From positions 620,001 to 684,000 of the forward strand of contig CAWUEW020000001.1 of the NCBI GenBank assembly GCA_963921255.3: a DNA stretch of 64,000 nucleotides, written 5' to 3'. A program made the position numbers and the translations under genes. Positions 34,620-43,741 of the stretch are shown here, piece after piece (position 1 is the stretch's first letter; every line of letters begins with the position of its first letter). The stretch comes from JANSYL01 sp963921255 (GTDB lineage: Bacteria; Pseudomonadota; Alphaproteobacteria; Rhodobacterales; Rhodobacteraceae). The notes beneath the pieces are model-generated. The model was not told where the DNA came from. It saw only the letters and a list, made by a program, of their open reading frames with translations, and did not search any database.

Positions 34620-35450
34620 TCAATCCCGCGCCGGGTCGGCGGGGTAGGTGCCCAGGATTTTGAGGAAGCTGGTGAAATAGGCCAGTTCTTCGAGCGCCAG
34701 TTGCACGTTCCGGTCGTCGGGGTGGCCTTCGATATCGGCGTAGAACTGGGTCGCCGTGAAGGAGCCGTCGACCATGTAGCTTTCCAGCTTGGTCATGTTC
34801 ACGCCATTCGTCGCGAAGCCGCCCATGGCCTTGTAAAGCGCGGCCGGGATGTTGCGGACGCGGAAGACGAAGGTCGTCATCATGTGATCGGCCCGGCGGG
34901 TCATGTCAGGTTCCCGGTCCATGATGAGAAAGCGGGTCGTGTTGGTATCGTGGTCCTCGATGTGTTCGGCCAGCGTGTCGAGGCCATAGATCTCGCCAGC
35001 CAGTTCCGAGGCAAGCGCGGCCTTCGACGGGTCGCCCCATTCGGCGACATCCCGGGCGGCGCGGGCGTTGTCGGGGCTGACGCGCCCCTGAATGCCATGG
35101 TCGCGCAGGAAGCGCGCGCATTGGGGCAGCAGGACGAGGTGGCTGTAGGCCTCTTTCACGTCGGCCAGGTCGGCGCCCGGCACCGCCAGGAGATTGATGT
35201 GCACCCGCACGAACGCCTCATCGACGATATGCAGGCCGGATTCGGGGAGCAGCCGGTGGATGTCGGCCACACGCCCGTAGGTCGTGTTTTCGACCGGCAA
35301 CATGGCCTGATCGGCCGCGCCGGACAAAACCGCGTCAATCGTCGCTTCGAACGAGGGACAGGGCAACGCCTCCAGCTGCGGGCGCGCGGCATGGCAGGCC
35401 TGATGAGAATATGCGCCAGGTTCCCCCTGGAAGGCGATACGAGCGGTCAT
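34620..35450 (-). CDS. pheA: Prephenate dehydratase
   Basis: 276 residues, monofunctional. The catalytic domain begins ARIAFQGEPGAYSHQAC and holds ADQAMLPVENTTYGRV and TRFLIMDREP, where the Thr-Arg-Phe motif lies; a C-terminal ACT domain (about 190-276; ESYMVDGSFTATQFYADIEG) senses phenylalanine for feedback. It makes phenylpyruvate for phenylalanine. The chosen start, MTARIAFQGE, is the conserved N-terminus. It is divergent from the cytochrome c gene. Confidence 0.94.
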   Translation of the reverse strand: MTARIAFQGEPGAYSHQACHAARPQLEALPCPSFEATIDAVLSGAADQAMLPVENTTYGRVADIHRLLPESGLHIVDEAFVRVHINLLAVPGADLADVKEAYSHLVLLPQCARFLRDHGIQGRVSPDNARAARDVAEWGDPSKAALASELAGEIYGLDTLAEHIEDHDTNTTRFLIMDREPDMTRRADHMMTTFVFRVRNIPAALYKAMGGFATNGVNMTKLESYMVDGSFTATQFYADIEGHPDDRNVQLALEELAYFTSFLKILGTYPADPARD

Positions 35451-35555
35451 GGAACAGCCTCTGGATGTGGGCGTTTGGTCGCGCTTCCTAAACCTTGCCA
35501 TGGGTCAGCGAAACCCCATACATACCCCGGAAACCGCGACACTGGTGGGATAGAC

Positions 35556-36071
35556 ATGTTCGACACGATGACTCTGACCAAAGGCTTCGCTTCGCTTTGC
35601 GGCGCACTGTTGGTTCTTTTGCTTGGCGGTTGGGCCGCCGAAGGCCTGTACAATATTGAACACCATGGCGAGGATCACGTGCGCGGCTACGTGATTATCG
35701 AAGAAGGCATGGAAGACGAAGTCGAAGAAGAGGTCATCGAAGTGGCCTTTGCCGACGTCTACGCCGCCGCCGATGCCGGTGCGGGTGAGCGTCTGTGGCG
35801 TCAGTGTTCCGCCTGTCACGCGCTGGAAGCCGGTGCAAATGGCGTTGGCCCGTACCTGTATGGCGTTGTCGGCCGTCCGAAGGGCGCCGCCGAAGGCTAC
35901 AACTTCTCGGACACGCTGGCCTCGATGGGTGGCGAGTGGACCCCGGAAAACCTGAACGGCTTCATTGAAAACCCGCGTGCCTACGCGCCGGGCACCGCAA
36001 TGGCCTATAACGGGATGCGCGACATTGAAGACCGCGCCAACCTGATCGCCTATCTGGCCACGGTCAACTAA
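35556..36071 (+). CDS. Membrane-anchored class I cytochrome c (CycM-like)
   Basis: 171 residues. A single N-terminal membrane helix (residues 10-28) is followed by an acidic tether (EEGMEDEVEEEVIEV, about 49-63) and a class I cytochrome c domain: CSACH at 84-88 binds heme covalently and Met149 in PGTAMAY is the likely sixth ligand. NGVGPYLYGVVGRP and FSDTLA are typical of the c552/CycM type. In Paracoccus and Rhodobacter such proteins carry electrons from the bc1 complex to the oxidase without leaving the membrane. A hairpin with a T-rich end follows the gene. Confidence 0.93.
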   Translation: MFDTMTLTKGFASLCGALLVLLLGGWAAEGLYNIEHHGEDHVRGYVIIEEGMEDEVEEEVIEVAFADVYAAADAGAGERLWRQCSACHALEAGANGVGPYLYGVVGRPKGAAEGYNFSDTLASMGGEWTPENLNGFIENPRAYAPGTAMAYNGMRDIEDRANLIAYLATVN

Positions 36072-36095
36072 GCGCGATCCCCGCACAGTTTTTGG

Positions 36096-36127
36096 AGGGC
36101 TGCCCGGTCGGGCGGCCCTTCTTTCTT
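36096..36127 (+). terminator. Rho-independent terminator after cytochrome c
   Basis: AGGGCTGCCCG and CGGGCGGCCCT pair (11 bp, one T-G wobble), followed by TTCTTTCTT. It begins 25 bp after the cytochrome c stop. Confidence 0.85.
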
Positions 36128-36251
36128 GCGCAAACCGGACCCCACGGCGTGATCACGGAATCTCAACTGGACCGTTAGGGGGTTGGTCACTACCTTTAAT
36201 TGGCCCATAGTGTTGGGCAGACAGCTTTTGAGGACGAGCGTGGAGACCCCT

Positions 36252-38162
36252 ATGCCGAATCGCCCTATCGCCGCCGTGATGCGACAGACCCGCCACCCCT
36301 TGCCCGCCTGGATGGCCGCGCCGGTCCTGGCGGCCGCGATCGCCGTCGGCCTTGGGGCCAGCATGGCCAAGGCACAAGCGGACGAACTGACCGTCACCCA
36401 CGGCGTTTCGACCTTTGGCAACCTGCGCTACGCCGCTGATTTCGAGCATCTCGACTATGTGAACCCGGATGCGCCGCAGGGCGGCGAAATCTCGTTCTCG
36501 TGGTCGTCGGGCAACTTTGACAGCGTTCACCCCTACACCCGCGTGGGTCGCCCGGCGGTTCTGTCGTCCGTGTTCTTTGAATCGATGCTGACCGGAACGG
36601 CGGACGAGGTTGGCTCGTCCTACTGCCTGTTGTGCGAAACGATCGCCTATCCCGAAGACCGGTCCTATGTGATCTTCACGATCCGGGAAGAGGCGCGGTT
36701 TTCTGACGGATCGCCTGTCACGGCGCAGGACGCATTCTTTTCCTACGAAATCCTGCGCGACGAAGGTCTGCCGTCCTTCCGGGCCAACATTCCCAACACG
36801 ATCCAATCGGCCGAGGTGATCGACGAGCGCACCATTCGCTACACGTTCAACCCCGATGCCCCGATCCGTGGGCGGATCGAATCCGCCGGGGGGCTTCCGG
36901 TGTTCAGCGAGGCCAGCCACATCGCCAGCGGTCTGGATTTCGAGGAAAGCCGCCTGGAGCCGCTGATGGGCTCGGGTCCGTATGTGTTGGGCGAAGTCGA
37001 TCCGGGCAACCGCATCGTCTACGAGCGCAACCGCGACTATTGGGGCAACGACCTGCCCATCAATATCGGCCGGAATAATTTCGACGCGATCCGCATCGAG
37101 TATTACGGCGACAGCCTTGCGGCGTTCGAGGGCTTTACGGCGGGCAACTACACGTTCCGTCAGGAATCGAGCAGCCAGGCCTGGGCCAACAACTATGATT
37201 TCCCTGCGCTGGAACGCGGCACCGTGATCCGCGAGCAATTTCCGGACGGCACCATCGCCAGCGGCCAGAGCTTTGTCATCAACCTGCGGCGCGAGAAATT
37301 CCAGGACGTGCGCGTGCGAGAAGCCATCGCCGCGATGTTCAACTTCGAATGGACGAACCAGACGCTGTTCTTCGGGCTGTATTCGCAGATCGACAGCTTC
37401 TGGGAGAACACCACGCTGGAGGCGTCCGGTTTGCCGTCCGAAGCTGAATTGGCCCTGTTGGAGCCGCTGCGGGATATGCTGCCCGAACGCGTGTTCACTG
37501 AAGAGCCGTTCCTGACCCCGCCGTCAGACCCGAACCGGACGCTGGACCGCCGTCAGGCGCGTCGCGCGACCGCGCTGTTGGAAGAAGCGGGGTGGATCCC
37601 CGGTGATGACGGGCTTGTGCGCAATGCCGCCGGCGACACGCTGGATGTGGAGTTCCTGAATTCCAGCCCACTGTTTGACCGGATCATCAACCCCTATGTC
37701 GAGAACCTGCGCGCCATCGGCATCAACGCATCGCTCAACCGGGTGGACAATGCCCAGTTCAGCCAGCGCCAGCGCGACGCGGATTTCGACATCATCACCG
37801 ACCACTTCCCCATGGGATACGAGCCGGGTTCGAGCCTGCGCCCGTATTTCGGGTCGATCGGCGCGGACGAATCCCTGTTCAACTCGCCCGGTCTGGCGGA
37901 TGAAGGCATCGACCAGTTGCTGGAAGTCGTCATCAACGCGGAAACGCAGGAAGAGCTGAACGTCGCGGTCAGCGCGCTGGATCGCGTGCTGCGGGCCGAG
38001 GTGATCCGGGTGCCGCAATGGTTCAACGACAGCCATTGGGTCGCGTATTACGACATGTACCGCTATCCCGAGGAATTGCCGCCGTTCTCGCTCGGCTTCC
38101 TGGATTTCTGGTGGATCGACCCCGAGGCCGAAGCCGCATTGCGCGAGCAGGGCGCGCTCTAA
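36252..38162 (+). CDS. yejA: Peptide/microcin C-type ABC transporter substrate-binding protein
   Basis: 636 residues, family 5 extracellular solute-binding protein. A Sec-type signal spans about residues 18-42 (LAAAIAVGLGASMAKAQADE). GGEISFSWSSGNFDSVHPYT, LMGSGPYVLGEVDPGNRIVYE and FDIITDHFPMGYEPGS are close to YejA. It delivers oligopeptides (in E. coli microcin C and peptide ligands) to the YejBE channel. The next three genes complete the transporter, so this heads the operon. The start is the ATG at 36252; the 180-bp gap before holds its promoter and the preceding terminator. Confidence 0.92.
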   Translation: MPNRPIAAVMRQTRHPLPAWMAAPVLAAAIAVGLGASMAKAQADELTVTHGVSTFGNLRYAADFEHLDYVNPDAPQGGEISFSWSSGNFDSVHPYTRVGRPAVLSSVFFESMLTGTADEVGSSYCLLCETIAYPEDRSYVIFTIREEARFSDGSPVTAQDAFFSYEILRDEGLPSFRANIPNTIQSAEVIDERTIRYTFNPDAPIRGRIESAGGLPVFSEASHIASGLDFEESRLEPLMGSGPYVLGEVDPGNRIVYERNRDYWGNDLPINIGRNNFDAIRIEYYGDSLAAFEGFTAGNYTFRQESSSQAWANNYDFPALERGTVIREQFPDGTIASGQSFVINLRREKFQDVRVREAIAAMFNFEWTNQTLFFGLYSQIDSFWENTTLEASGLPSEAELALLEPLRDMLPERVFTEEPFLTPPSDPNRTLDRRQARRATALLEEAGWIPGDDGLVRNAAGDTLDVEFLNSSPLFDRIINPYVENLRAIGINASLNRVDNAQFSQRQRDADFDIITDHFPMGYEPGSSLRPYFGSIGADESLFNSPGLADEGIDQLLEVVINAETQEELNVAVSALDRVLRAEVIRVPQWFNDSHWVAYYDMYRYPEELPPFSLGFLDFWWIDPEAEAALREQGAL

Positions 38163-38168
38163 CCCAAG

Positions 38169-39320
38169 ATGGGCGCCTACATTCTCAGACGGCTGGCGTT
38201 GATCATCCCAACCCTGTTGGGGATCATGGTCATCAACTTCACGCTGACCCAGTTCGTGCCCGGCGGCCCCGTCGAGCAGGTTCTGGCGCAGCTTGAAGGG
38301 GAAGGCGACGTGTTTGCCGGGATTTCGGGCGGTGGATCCGAGACCATCGGCGATACCGAGCTGGAAGGCGCTTATGAGGGCGCGCGGGGACTGCCGCAGG
38401 ATTTTCTGGATGACCTGCAGGTGCAGTTCAACTTTGCCCGGATTGTCTGCGCCGATGGGTTTGTGGGCGAGCCCGACCTGCGCGAAGAGGCCTGTTCCGC
38501 CGAACCCATCCCCGGCATCGAACGCTTTGGGCTGATGATGTGGGATTACCTGCGCTTCGATTTCGGCGAGAGTTATTTCCGCTCGATCTCGGTGTTCGAT
38601 CTGGTGATCGAAAAGATGCCGGTGTCGATCACGCTGGGCCTGTGGTCGACCCTGATCGCCTATCTGGTGTCGATCCCACTGGGCATTCGCAAGGCCGTCA
38701 GCGACGGGTCGCGCTTTGACACCTGGACCAGTGGCGTGATCATCGTGGCCTATGCCATCCCCGGCTTCCTGTTCGCGATCCTGTTGCTCGTGCTGTTTGC
38801 GGGGGGGCGCTATTTCCAGATCTTCCCGCTGAGGGGCCTTGTGTCGGACGGGTGGGAAGACCTGACGCTGATCCAGCAGATCGGGGATTACTTCTGGCAC
38901 ATCACGCTGCCGGTTCTGGCCTCGACCATCTCGGCCTTCGCGACGCTGACCTTGCTGACGAAGAACAGCTTTCTGGACGAGATCAAGAAGCAATACGTGA
39001 TGACGGCCCGCGCCAAGGGCCTGCGCGAGAACGCGGTGCTCTATGGTCATGTGTTCCGCAACGCGATGCTGATCGTCATCGCCGGGTTCCCGGCGGTGTT
39101 CGTGGGCGTTTTCTTTGGCGGGTCGCTGATCATTGAGACGATCTTCAGTCTCGATGGGTTGGGGCGTCTGGCCTTTGAGGCGGCGGTCAGCCGGGATTAC
39201 CCGGTGATCTTCGGCACACTGTTTGTCTTTGGCCTGATCGGGCTGTTGGTCGGCATCATCTCGGACCTGATGTACATCTGGATCGACCCGCGCATCGACT
39301 TCGAAAGTCGGGAGACCTGA
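38169..39320 (+). CDS. yejB: ABC transporter permease YejB
   Basis: 383 residues. It has an N-terminal membrane helix (LRRLALIIPTLLGIMVINFTL), a large periplasmic insert (about 35-125) as in YejB, and the binding-protein-dependent permease core with the EAA loop (TARAKGLRENAVLYGHVFRNAM). It is the first channel subunit of the peptide importer. It is 6 bp after yejA and 4 bp before yejE. Confidence 0.93.
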   Translation: MGAYILRRLALIIPTLLGIMVINFTLTQFVPGGPVEQVLAQLEGEGDVFAGISGGGSETIGDTELEGAYEGARGLPQDFLDDLQVQFNFARIVCADGFVGEPDLREEACSAEPIPGIERFGLMMWDYLRFDFGESYFRSISVFDLVIEKMPVSITLGLWSTLIAYLVSIPLGIRKAVSDGSRFDTWTSGVIIVAYAIPGFLFAILLLVLFAGGRYFQIFPLRGLVSDGWEDLTLIQQIGDYFWHITLPVLASTISAFATLTLLTKNSFLDEIKKQYVMTARAKGLRENAVLYGHVFRNAMLIVIAGFPAVFVGVFFGGSLIIETIFSLDGLGRLAFEAAVSRDYPVIFGTLFVFGLIGLLVGIISDLMYIWIDPRIDFESRET

Positions 39321-39324
39321 CGCG

Positions 39325-40518
39325 ATGGCGATGCCCGATCTCAAACCCGACACCCCGCCCAAGCCGGACACAGCAGCGGTCATTGTCCCCGAGGCAAAGC
39401 GCGGCTGGTTCACGCTGTCGCCCCTGAATCAACGGCGCTGGCGGAACTTCAAGGCGAACCGGCGCGCGCTTTGGTCCTTGATCATTTTCGGCATTCTCTA
39501 CGGCATTTCGCTGTGCGCGGAGTTTGTGGCCAACGACAAGCCAATCCTCGTCCAGTATCAGGGCGAATACTTTACCCCGATCTTCAACTTCTACCCCGAG
39601 ACCGCCTTTGGCGGCGATTTCCGGACCGAGGCCGTCTACCGCGATATCGAAGTGCAATGCCTGATCATCTCGGGCGGGCTGGTCGAGTGTTGGGATGACC
39701 CCGAAGGTGTGGTCGAAGAGGTCGAGGCCACCGGCGCCTTTGGCGGTGAGGCAGTTGCCCAAGGGTGGCTTTTGTGGCCGCTCATTCCCTACAGCTACAA
39801 CACCGTGAACGATCTGGGCCGCGCGGCACCGTCGCCGCCCGACGCCAATCACTGGCTTGGCACCGATGACACCGCGCGCGATGTGCTGGCACGGGTGATC
39901 TATGGGTTCCGGCTGTCGGTGAGTTTTGCGCTGATCGTGACGCTTCTGACCTCGGTGATCGGGATCGCGGCGGGCGCGGCGCAAGGGTATTTTGGCGGCT
40001 GGCTCGACCTGATTTTCCAACGGATCATCGAGATCTGGAATTCGACCCCAAGCCTGTTCGTCATCATCATCATATCGGCCATCTTCGCGATGAATTTCTG
40101 GCTGCTTGTGTTCCTGATGGTGCTGTTTGGGTGGACGGGATTGGTGGGCGTCGTGCGGGCGGAATTCCTGCGCGCGCGCAACTTCGAATATGTGCGCGCC
40201 GCCCGCGCCCTGGGCGTGTCGAACGGGACGATCATGTTCCGCCACGTCCTGCCCAACGCGATGGTGGCCACGCTGACCTTCCTGCCCTTCATTGTCACCG
40301 GCACCATCGGTGGGTTGGCGAGCCTGGATTTCCTGGGCTTTGGCCTGCCCTCGTCGGCCCCATCTCTGGGTGAGATGACCCTGCAGGCCAAGAATAACCT
40401 GGCGGCGCCCTGGCTTGGGTTCACGGCGTTCTTCACCTTCGCGATCATGCTGTCTTTGCTGGTGTTCGTCTTTGAAGGGGTGCGCGACGCCTTCGATCCG
40501 AGGAAGACCTTCAAATGA
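39325..40518 (+). CDS. yejE: ABC transporter permease YejE
   Basis: 397 residues. A cytoplasmic start (about 1-45), one membrane helix, an extended periplasmic domain of about 130 residues (KPILVQYQGEYFTPIFNFYP; HWLGTDDTARDVLARVIYGF), then the permease core with the EAA loop (RAARALGVSNGTIMFRHVLPNA). It pairs with YejB. The stop overlaps the start of yejF by 4 bp. Confidence 0.93.
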   Translation: MAMPDLKPDTPPKPDTAAVIVPEAKRGWFTLSPLNQRRWRNFKANRRALWSLIIFGILYGISLCAEFVANDKPILVQYQGEYFTPIFNFYPETAFGGDFRTEAVYRDIEVQCLIISGGLVECWDDPEGVVEEVEATGAFGGEAVAQGWLLWPLIPYSYNTVNDLGRAAPSPPDANHWLGTDDTARDVLARVIYGFRLSVSFALIVTLLTSVIGIAAGAAQGYFGGWLDLIFQRIIEIWNSTPSLFVIIIISAIFAMNFWLLVFLMVLFGWTGLVGVVRAEFLRARNFEYVRAARALGVSNGTIMFRHVLPNAMVATLTFLPFIVTGTIGGLASLDFLGFGLPSSAPSLGEMTLQAKNNLAAPWLGFTAFFTFAIMLSLLVFVFEGVRDAFDPRKTFK

Positions 40519-42107
40519 GCGTTCTGGACGTCAAAAACCTCTCGGTCCGTTTTTCGCAGGACGGCCATACGGTCGAGGCCGTGCGCGGCGTCAGCTTCAC
40601 GGTCGAAAAGGGCGAGACGGTCGCGTTGGTGGGCGAAAGCGGATCGGGCAAATCGGTGACGGCACTGTCCACCGTGTCGCTGATCGCGGGCGCGGCCCAG
40701 GTTGCCGGATCGGTCAAATATGCCGGCCAGGAAATGGTCGATGCCGACGAAGACCTGCTGCGCGACATCCGGGGCAACGATATCAGCTTCATCTTCCAGG
40801 AGCCGATGACCTCGCTGAACCCGCTGCACACGTTGGAAAAGCAGATCACCGAAAGCCTGTCGCTGCACCAGGGTCTGCGTGGCGAGGCGGCGCGGCGCCG
40901 GGTGATCGAGCTGTTGACGAAGGTGGGCATCCGTGACCCCGAAACGCGGCTTGGGGCTTATCCGCACCAATTGTCCGGCGGGCAGCGACAGCGCGTGATG
41001 ATCGCCATGGCCCTGGCCAATGGGCCGGAGCTGCTGATCGCGGATGAACCGACGACGGCGCTGGATGTGACGATCCAGGCCCAGATCCTCGAACTTCTGG
41101 CCGATCTGAAACGCTCGGAGGGGATGAGCCTTCTGTTCATCACCCACGATCTGGGCATCGTGCGGCGCATCGCCGACCGGGTTTGCGTGATGCAATCGGG
41201 CGAAATTGTCGAACAGGGCAAGACCGCCGAGATCTTCGAGACCCCGCGCCACCCCTACACCAAGAAACTGCTTGGGGCGGAACCATCGGGCAGCCCCGAT
41301 CCGGTGCAGGACGACGCGCCCGAGATCATCAGCACCCATGACCTGCGGGTCTGGTTCCCGATCCAGCGGGGCCTGCTGCGCCGCACCGTCGGGCATGTCA
41401 AAGCCGTCAATGCCGCGACGATCAGCGTGCGTGCGGGCGAAACACTGGGCGTGGTGGGCGAAAGCGGGTCGGGCAAAACCACCCTGGCACTGGCACTGAT
41501 TCGGCTGATTTCGTCGGACGGTCCGATCGGCTTCATGGGGCGGGACCTGCAAGGCCTGTCGTCCCGCGCGCTGCGCCCCGTGCGGCGCGATATGCAGATC
41601 GTGTTCCAGGATCCCTACGGGTCGCTCAGCCCCCGGATGACGGTCGAACAGATCGTGGCCGAGGGTTTGGGCGTGCACGGGATCGACCGGGCCGCGCAGC
41701 GCGCCCAGGTGGCCGAGATCCTGGCCGAGGTCGGCCTGGACCCCACCATGATGGACCGCTACCCGCATGAGTTTTCCGGTGGACAGCGTCAGCGGATCGC
41801 GATTGCGCGGGCAATGATCCTGCGTCCCAAACTGGTTGTGTTGGACGAACCGACCAGCGCGTTGGACATGACGGTGCAAGTGCAGATCGTCGATCTGTTG
41901 CGCAAGCTTCAGGCCCGGCACGGGCTCGCTTACCTGTTCATCTCGCACGATTTGAAGGTGGTGCGCGCCCTGAGCCACAAGGTGATCGTGATGAAGCAGG
42001 GCGACGTCGTCGAAACCGGCCTGACCGAAGAGCTGTTCCGGCGCCCAAGCTCGGCCTACACGCGCGAGTTGATGCAAGCCGCCTTCGGCGCATTGCCGGC
42101 CGCGTGA
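40515..42107 (+). CDS. yejF: ABC transporter ATP-binding protein, two fused domains
   Basis: 530 residues, two ATPase halves in one chain. Each half has a Walker A (GESGSGKS at 40-47; GESGSGKT near 318), a signature (LSGGQRQRV; FSGGQRQRI) and a Walker B (LLIADEPTTALD; LVVLDEPTSALD). This is the typical YejF form, which drives the YejBE channel. No microcin C synthesis genes are near, so nutrition or peptidoglycan-peptide recovery is more likely than antibiotic self-protection. Confidence 0.94.
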   Translation: MSVLDVKNLSVRFSQDGHTVEAVRGVSFTVEKGETVALVGESGSGKSVTALSTVSLIAGAAQVAGSVKYAGQEMVDADEDLLRDIRGNDISFIFQEPMTSLNPLHTLEKQITESLSLHQGLRGEAARRRVIELLTKVGIRDPETRLGAYPHQLSGGQRQRVMIAMALANGPELLIADEPTTALDVTIQAQILELLADLKRSEGMSLLFITHDLGIVRRIADRVCVMQSGEIVEQGKTAEIFETPRHPYTKKLLGAEPSGSPDPVQDDAPEIISTHDLRVWFPIQRGLLRRTVGHVKAVNAATISVRAGETLGVVGESGSGKTTLALALIRLISSDGPIGFMGRDLQGLSSRALRPVRRDMQIVFQDPYGSLSPRMTVEQIVAEGLGVHGIDRAAQRAQVAEILAEVGLDPTMMDRYPHEFSGGQRQRIAIARAMILRPKLVVLDEPTSALDMTVQVQIVDLLRKLQARHGLAYLFISHDLKVVRALSHKVIVMKQGDVVETGLTEELFRRPSSAYTRELMQAAFGALPAA

Positions 42108-42231
42108 TCGCAACCAAATTGCGCGGCTGTCGCCGCACGCCTTCTGGCACTGCGTGCGGTTTGGCGCCTGGGACCGATGTCGTGACCTACCCCTGGTGTG
42201 GGCACCCGCCATCGACCGTCGGTGCCTCCGG

Positions 42232-42330
42232 CGGGGATATTTGCGAAACAGAGTCGGGAGGGCCGCGCGCCCCTATGTCTCTGTTTTCCAAATATCCCGG
42301 GGGCGGCCGAAGGCCGGGGGCAGCGCCCCC
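42232..42330. repeat. Dispersed repeat as an inverted pair with hairpin
   Basis: A 22-bp arm at 42232-42253 (CGGGGATATTTGCGAAACAG...) and its near complement at 42279-42300 match in 19 of 22 positions with a 25-bp spacer. A further hairpin GGGGGC-AGC-GCCCCC lies at 42316-42330. A third copy with a hairpin is at 49159-49205. The region 42108-42338 between yejF and dinB holds no gene. Confidence 0.7.
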
Positions 42331-42338
42331 ATCACCGT

Positions 42339-43592
42339 CTATCGCAGGGCACGGCCTTTGAGGATCGCATCCTCCCCGAACTTCGCGCGGATGGCGTCGG
42401 TCGCGCGCTCGGCCTCGATCCGTTTGGCTTCTTGCGGATCCAGCAGGTTGCCGGATCGGTCGGCGGTGTCGGCGGGGATCAACTCGGACAGCCCCACACC
42501 GAGCAGGCGATAGGGCTGATCGTGCCGCGTTTGATCGTAAAGCGCGCGGGCGGTGCGGTAGATGCGGTCGGCGATTTGCGTGCCATCGGGCAGGCTGGTG
42601 CGACGCGTGATCAGCTTGAAATCGGTCCGTTTCAGTTTGAGGGTCACGACCCGCCCGGCGAGCCCTTTGGCCTTGGCCCGATCCGCCACCTTTTCGGCCA
42701 GCCGCCAGATATGTCCATCAAGCAGGTCCGGGTCGGCGATATCCTCGGAGAAGGTGGTTTCGTTGGAAATGGACTTGGCCTTGCTGTCCCGCTGAACCCG
42801 GCGCGCGTCTTGCCCTCGCGAGAGGTGGTAGAGCCGGTCGCCCATCTGTCCGAACCGGGCCTGGAGCGCGGCCTGGTCCCATCGGCGCAGATCGGCGAAG
42901 GTGCGAATGCCCGCCTTGTCGAGGCTGGCCTGCCCGGCAGCGCCAATGCCCCAGATCATGCGCACCGGTTTGTCGGCCAGGACATCTTGCGTCTCTGCCG
43001 TGCCAATGACCGAAAACCCGCGCGGTTTGTCGAGATCGGAGGCCAGCTTGGCGAGAAACTTGTTGTGGCTGAGGCCAATCGAGCCGGTGATCCCAAGTTC
43101 GTCCGCCATGCGTTTGACGAGACCCGCCAGCATCACGGCGGGTGGTTTGCCATGCAGGCGGGCAGTGCCGGTCAGATCGAGGAAGGCCTCGTCCAGGGAG
43201 AGGGGCTCGATGGCGGGGGTCAGATCCTCCATCATGGCGCGGATCTGGCGGGACACCTGAGCGTAAACCTCCATCCGGCCCCGGACGACCACCGCTTCGG
43301 GGCAGAGCTTGAGCGCCTGGAACATCGGCATGGCCGAGCGCACCCCCTTGATCCGGGCGATGTAGCAGGCCGTGGAGACCACACCGCGCCGTCCGCCACC
43401 AATGATCACGGGTTTGTCGCGCAGGTCGGGATTGTCGCGTTTTTCGACCGAGGCGTAGAAGGCATCGCAATCCATATGCGCGATCGACAGATCCCACAGT
43501 TCGGCATGACGCGTCACGCGCGGGCTGCCGCAACTGGGGCAACGGCGACCATCGTCGAACTGGGTCAGGCACTCACGGCACAGGGCAGGCAT
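42339..43592 (-). CDS. dinB: DNA polymerase IV with N-terminal zinc ribbon
   Basis: 417 residues. The Y-family palm is clear: DCDAFYASVE (Asp41, Asp43) and SLDEAFLDL (Asp134, Glu135) supply the metal-binding acids; thumb and little-finger regions follow. The first 25 residues add CRECLTQFDDGRRCPSC (Cys5, 8, 18, 21), a zinc-binding knuckle that E. coli DinB lacks. The motif ending is not a classic clamp-binding QLSLF. Copies DNA past lesions with low accuracy. Start is the first ATG before the Cys motif. The gene faces yejF. Confidence 0.93.
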   Translation of the reverse strand: MPALCRECLTQFDDGRRCPSCGSPRVTRHAELWDLSIAHMDCDAFYASVEKRDNPDLRDKPVIIGGGRRGVVSTACYIARIKGVRSAMPMFQALKLCPEAVVVRGRMEVYAQVSRQIRAMMEDLTPAIEPLSLDEAFLDLTGTARLHGKPPAVMLAGLVKRMADELGITGSIGLSHNKFLAKLASDLDKPRGFSVIGTAETQDVLADKPVRMIWGIGAAGQASLDKAGIRTFADLRRWDQAALQARFGQMGDRLYHLSRGQDARRVQRDSKAKSISNETTFSEDIADPDLLDGHIWRLAEKVADRAKAKGLAGRVVTLKLKRTDFKLITRRTSLPDGTQIADRIYRTARALYDQTRHDQPYRLLGVGLSELIPADTADRSGNLLDPQEAKRIEAERATDAIRAKFGEDAILKGRALR

Positions 43593-43741
43593 GGACGCAC
43601 GATACGGACCCGGGGCCGGGAGGGAAAGCCGGTGAGGATTTCCCCCATTCGATTCCGGGCGGTTTGGGCTAGATTTGGCGCAGCAGGGGCCGCATAGATA
43701 CCGGCATGAAACAAGATCCACCACCACAGACGGGGTTCGAT

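Noticed and set aside
36252..42107. Microcin C biosynthesis or immunity locus around yejABEF
   Set aside because: No mcc-type adenylyltransferase, peptide precursor or acetyltransferase gene is near; only the importer is present.
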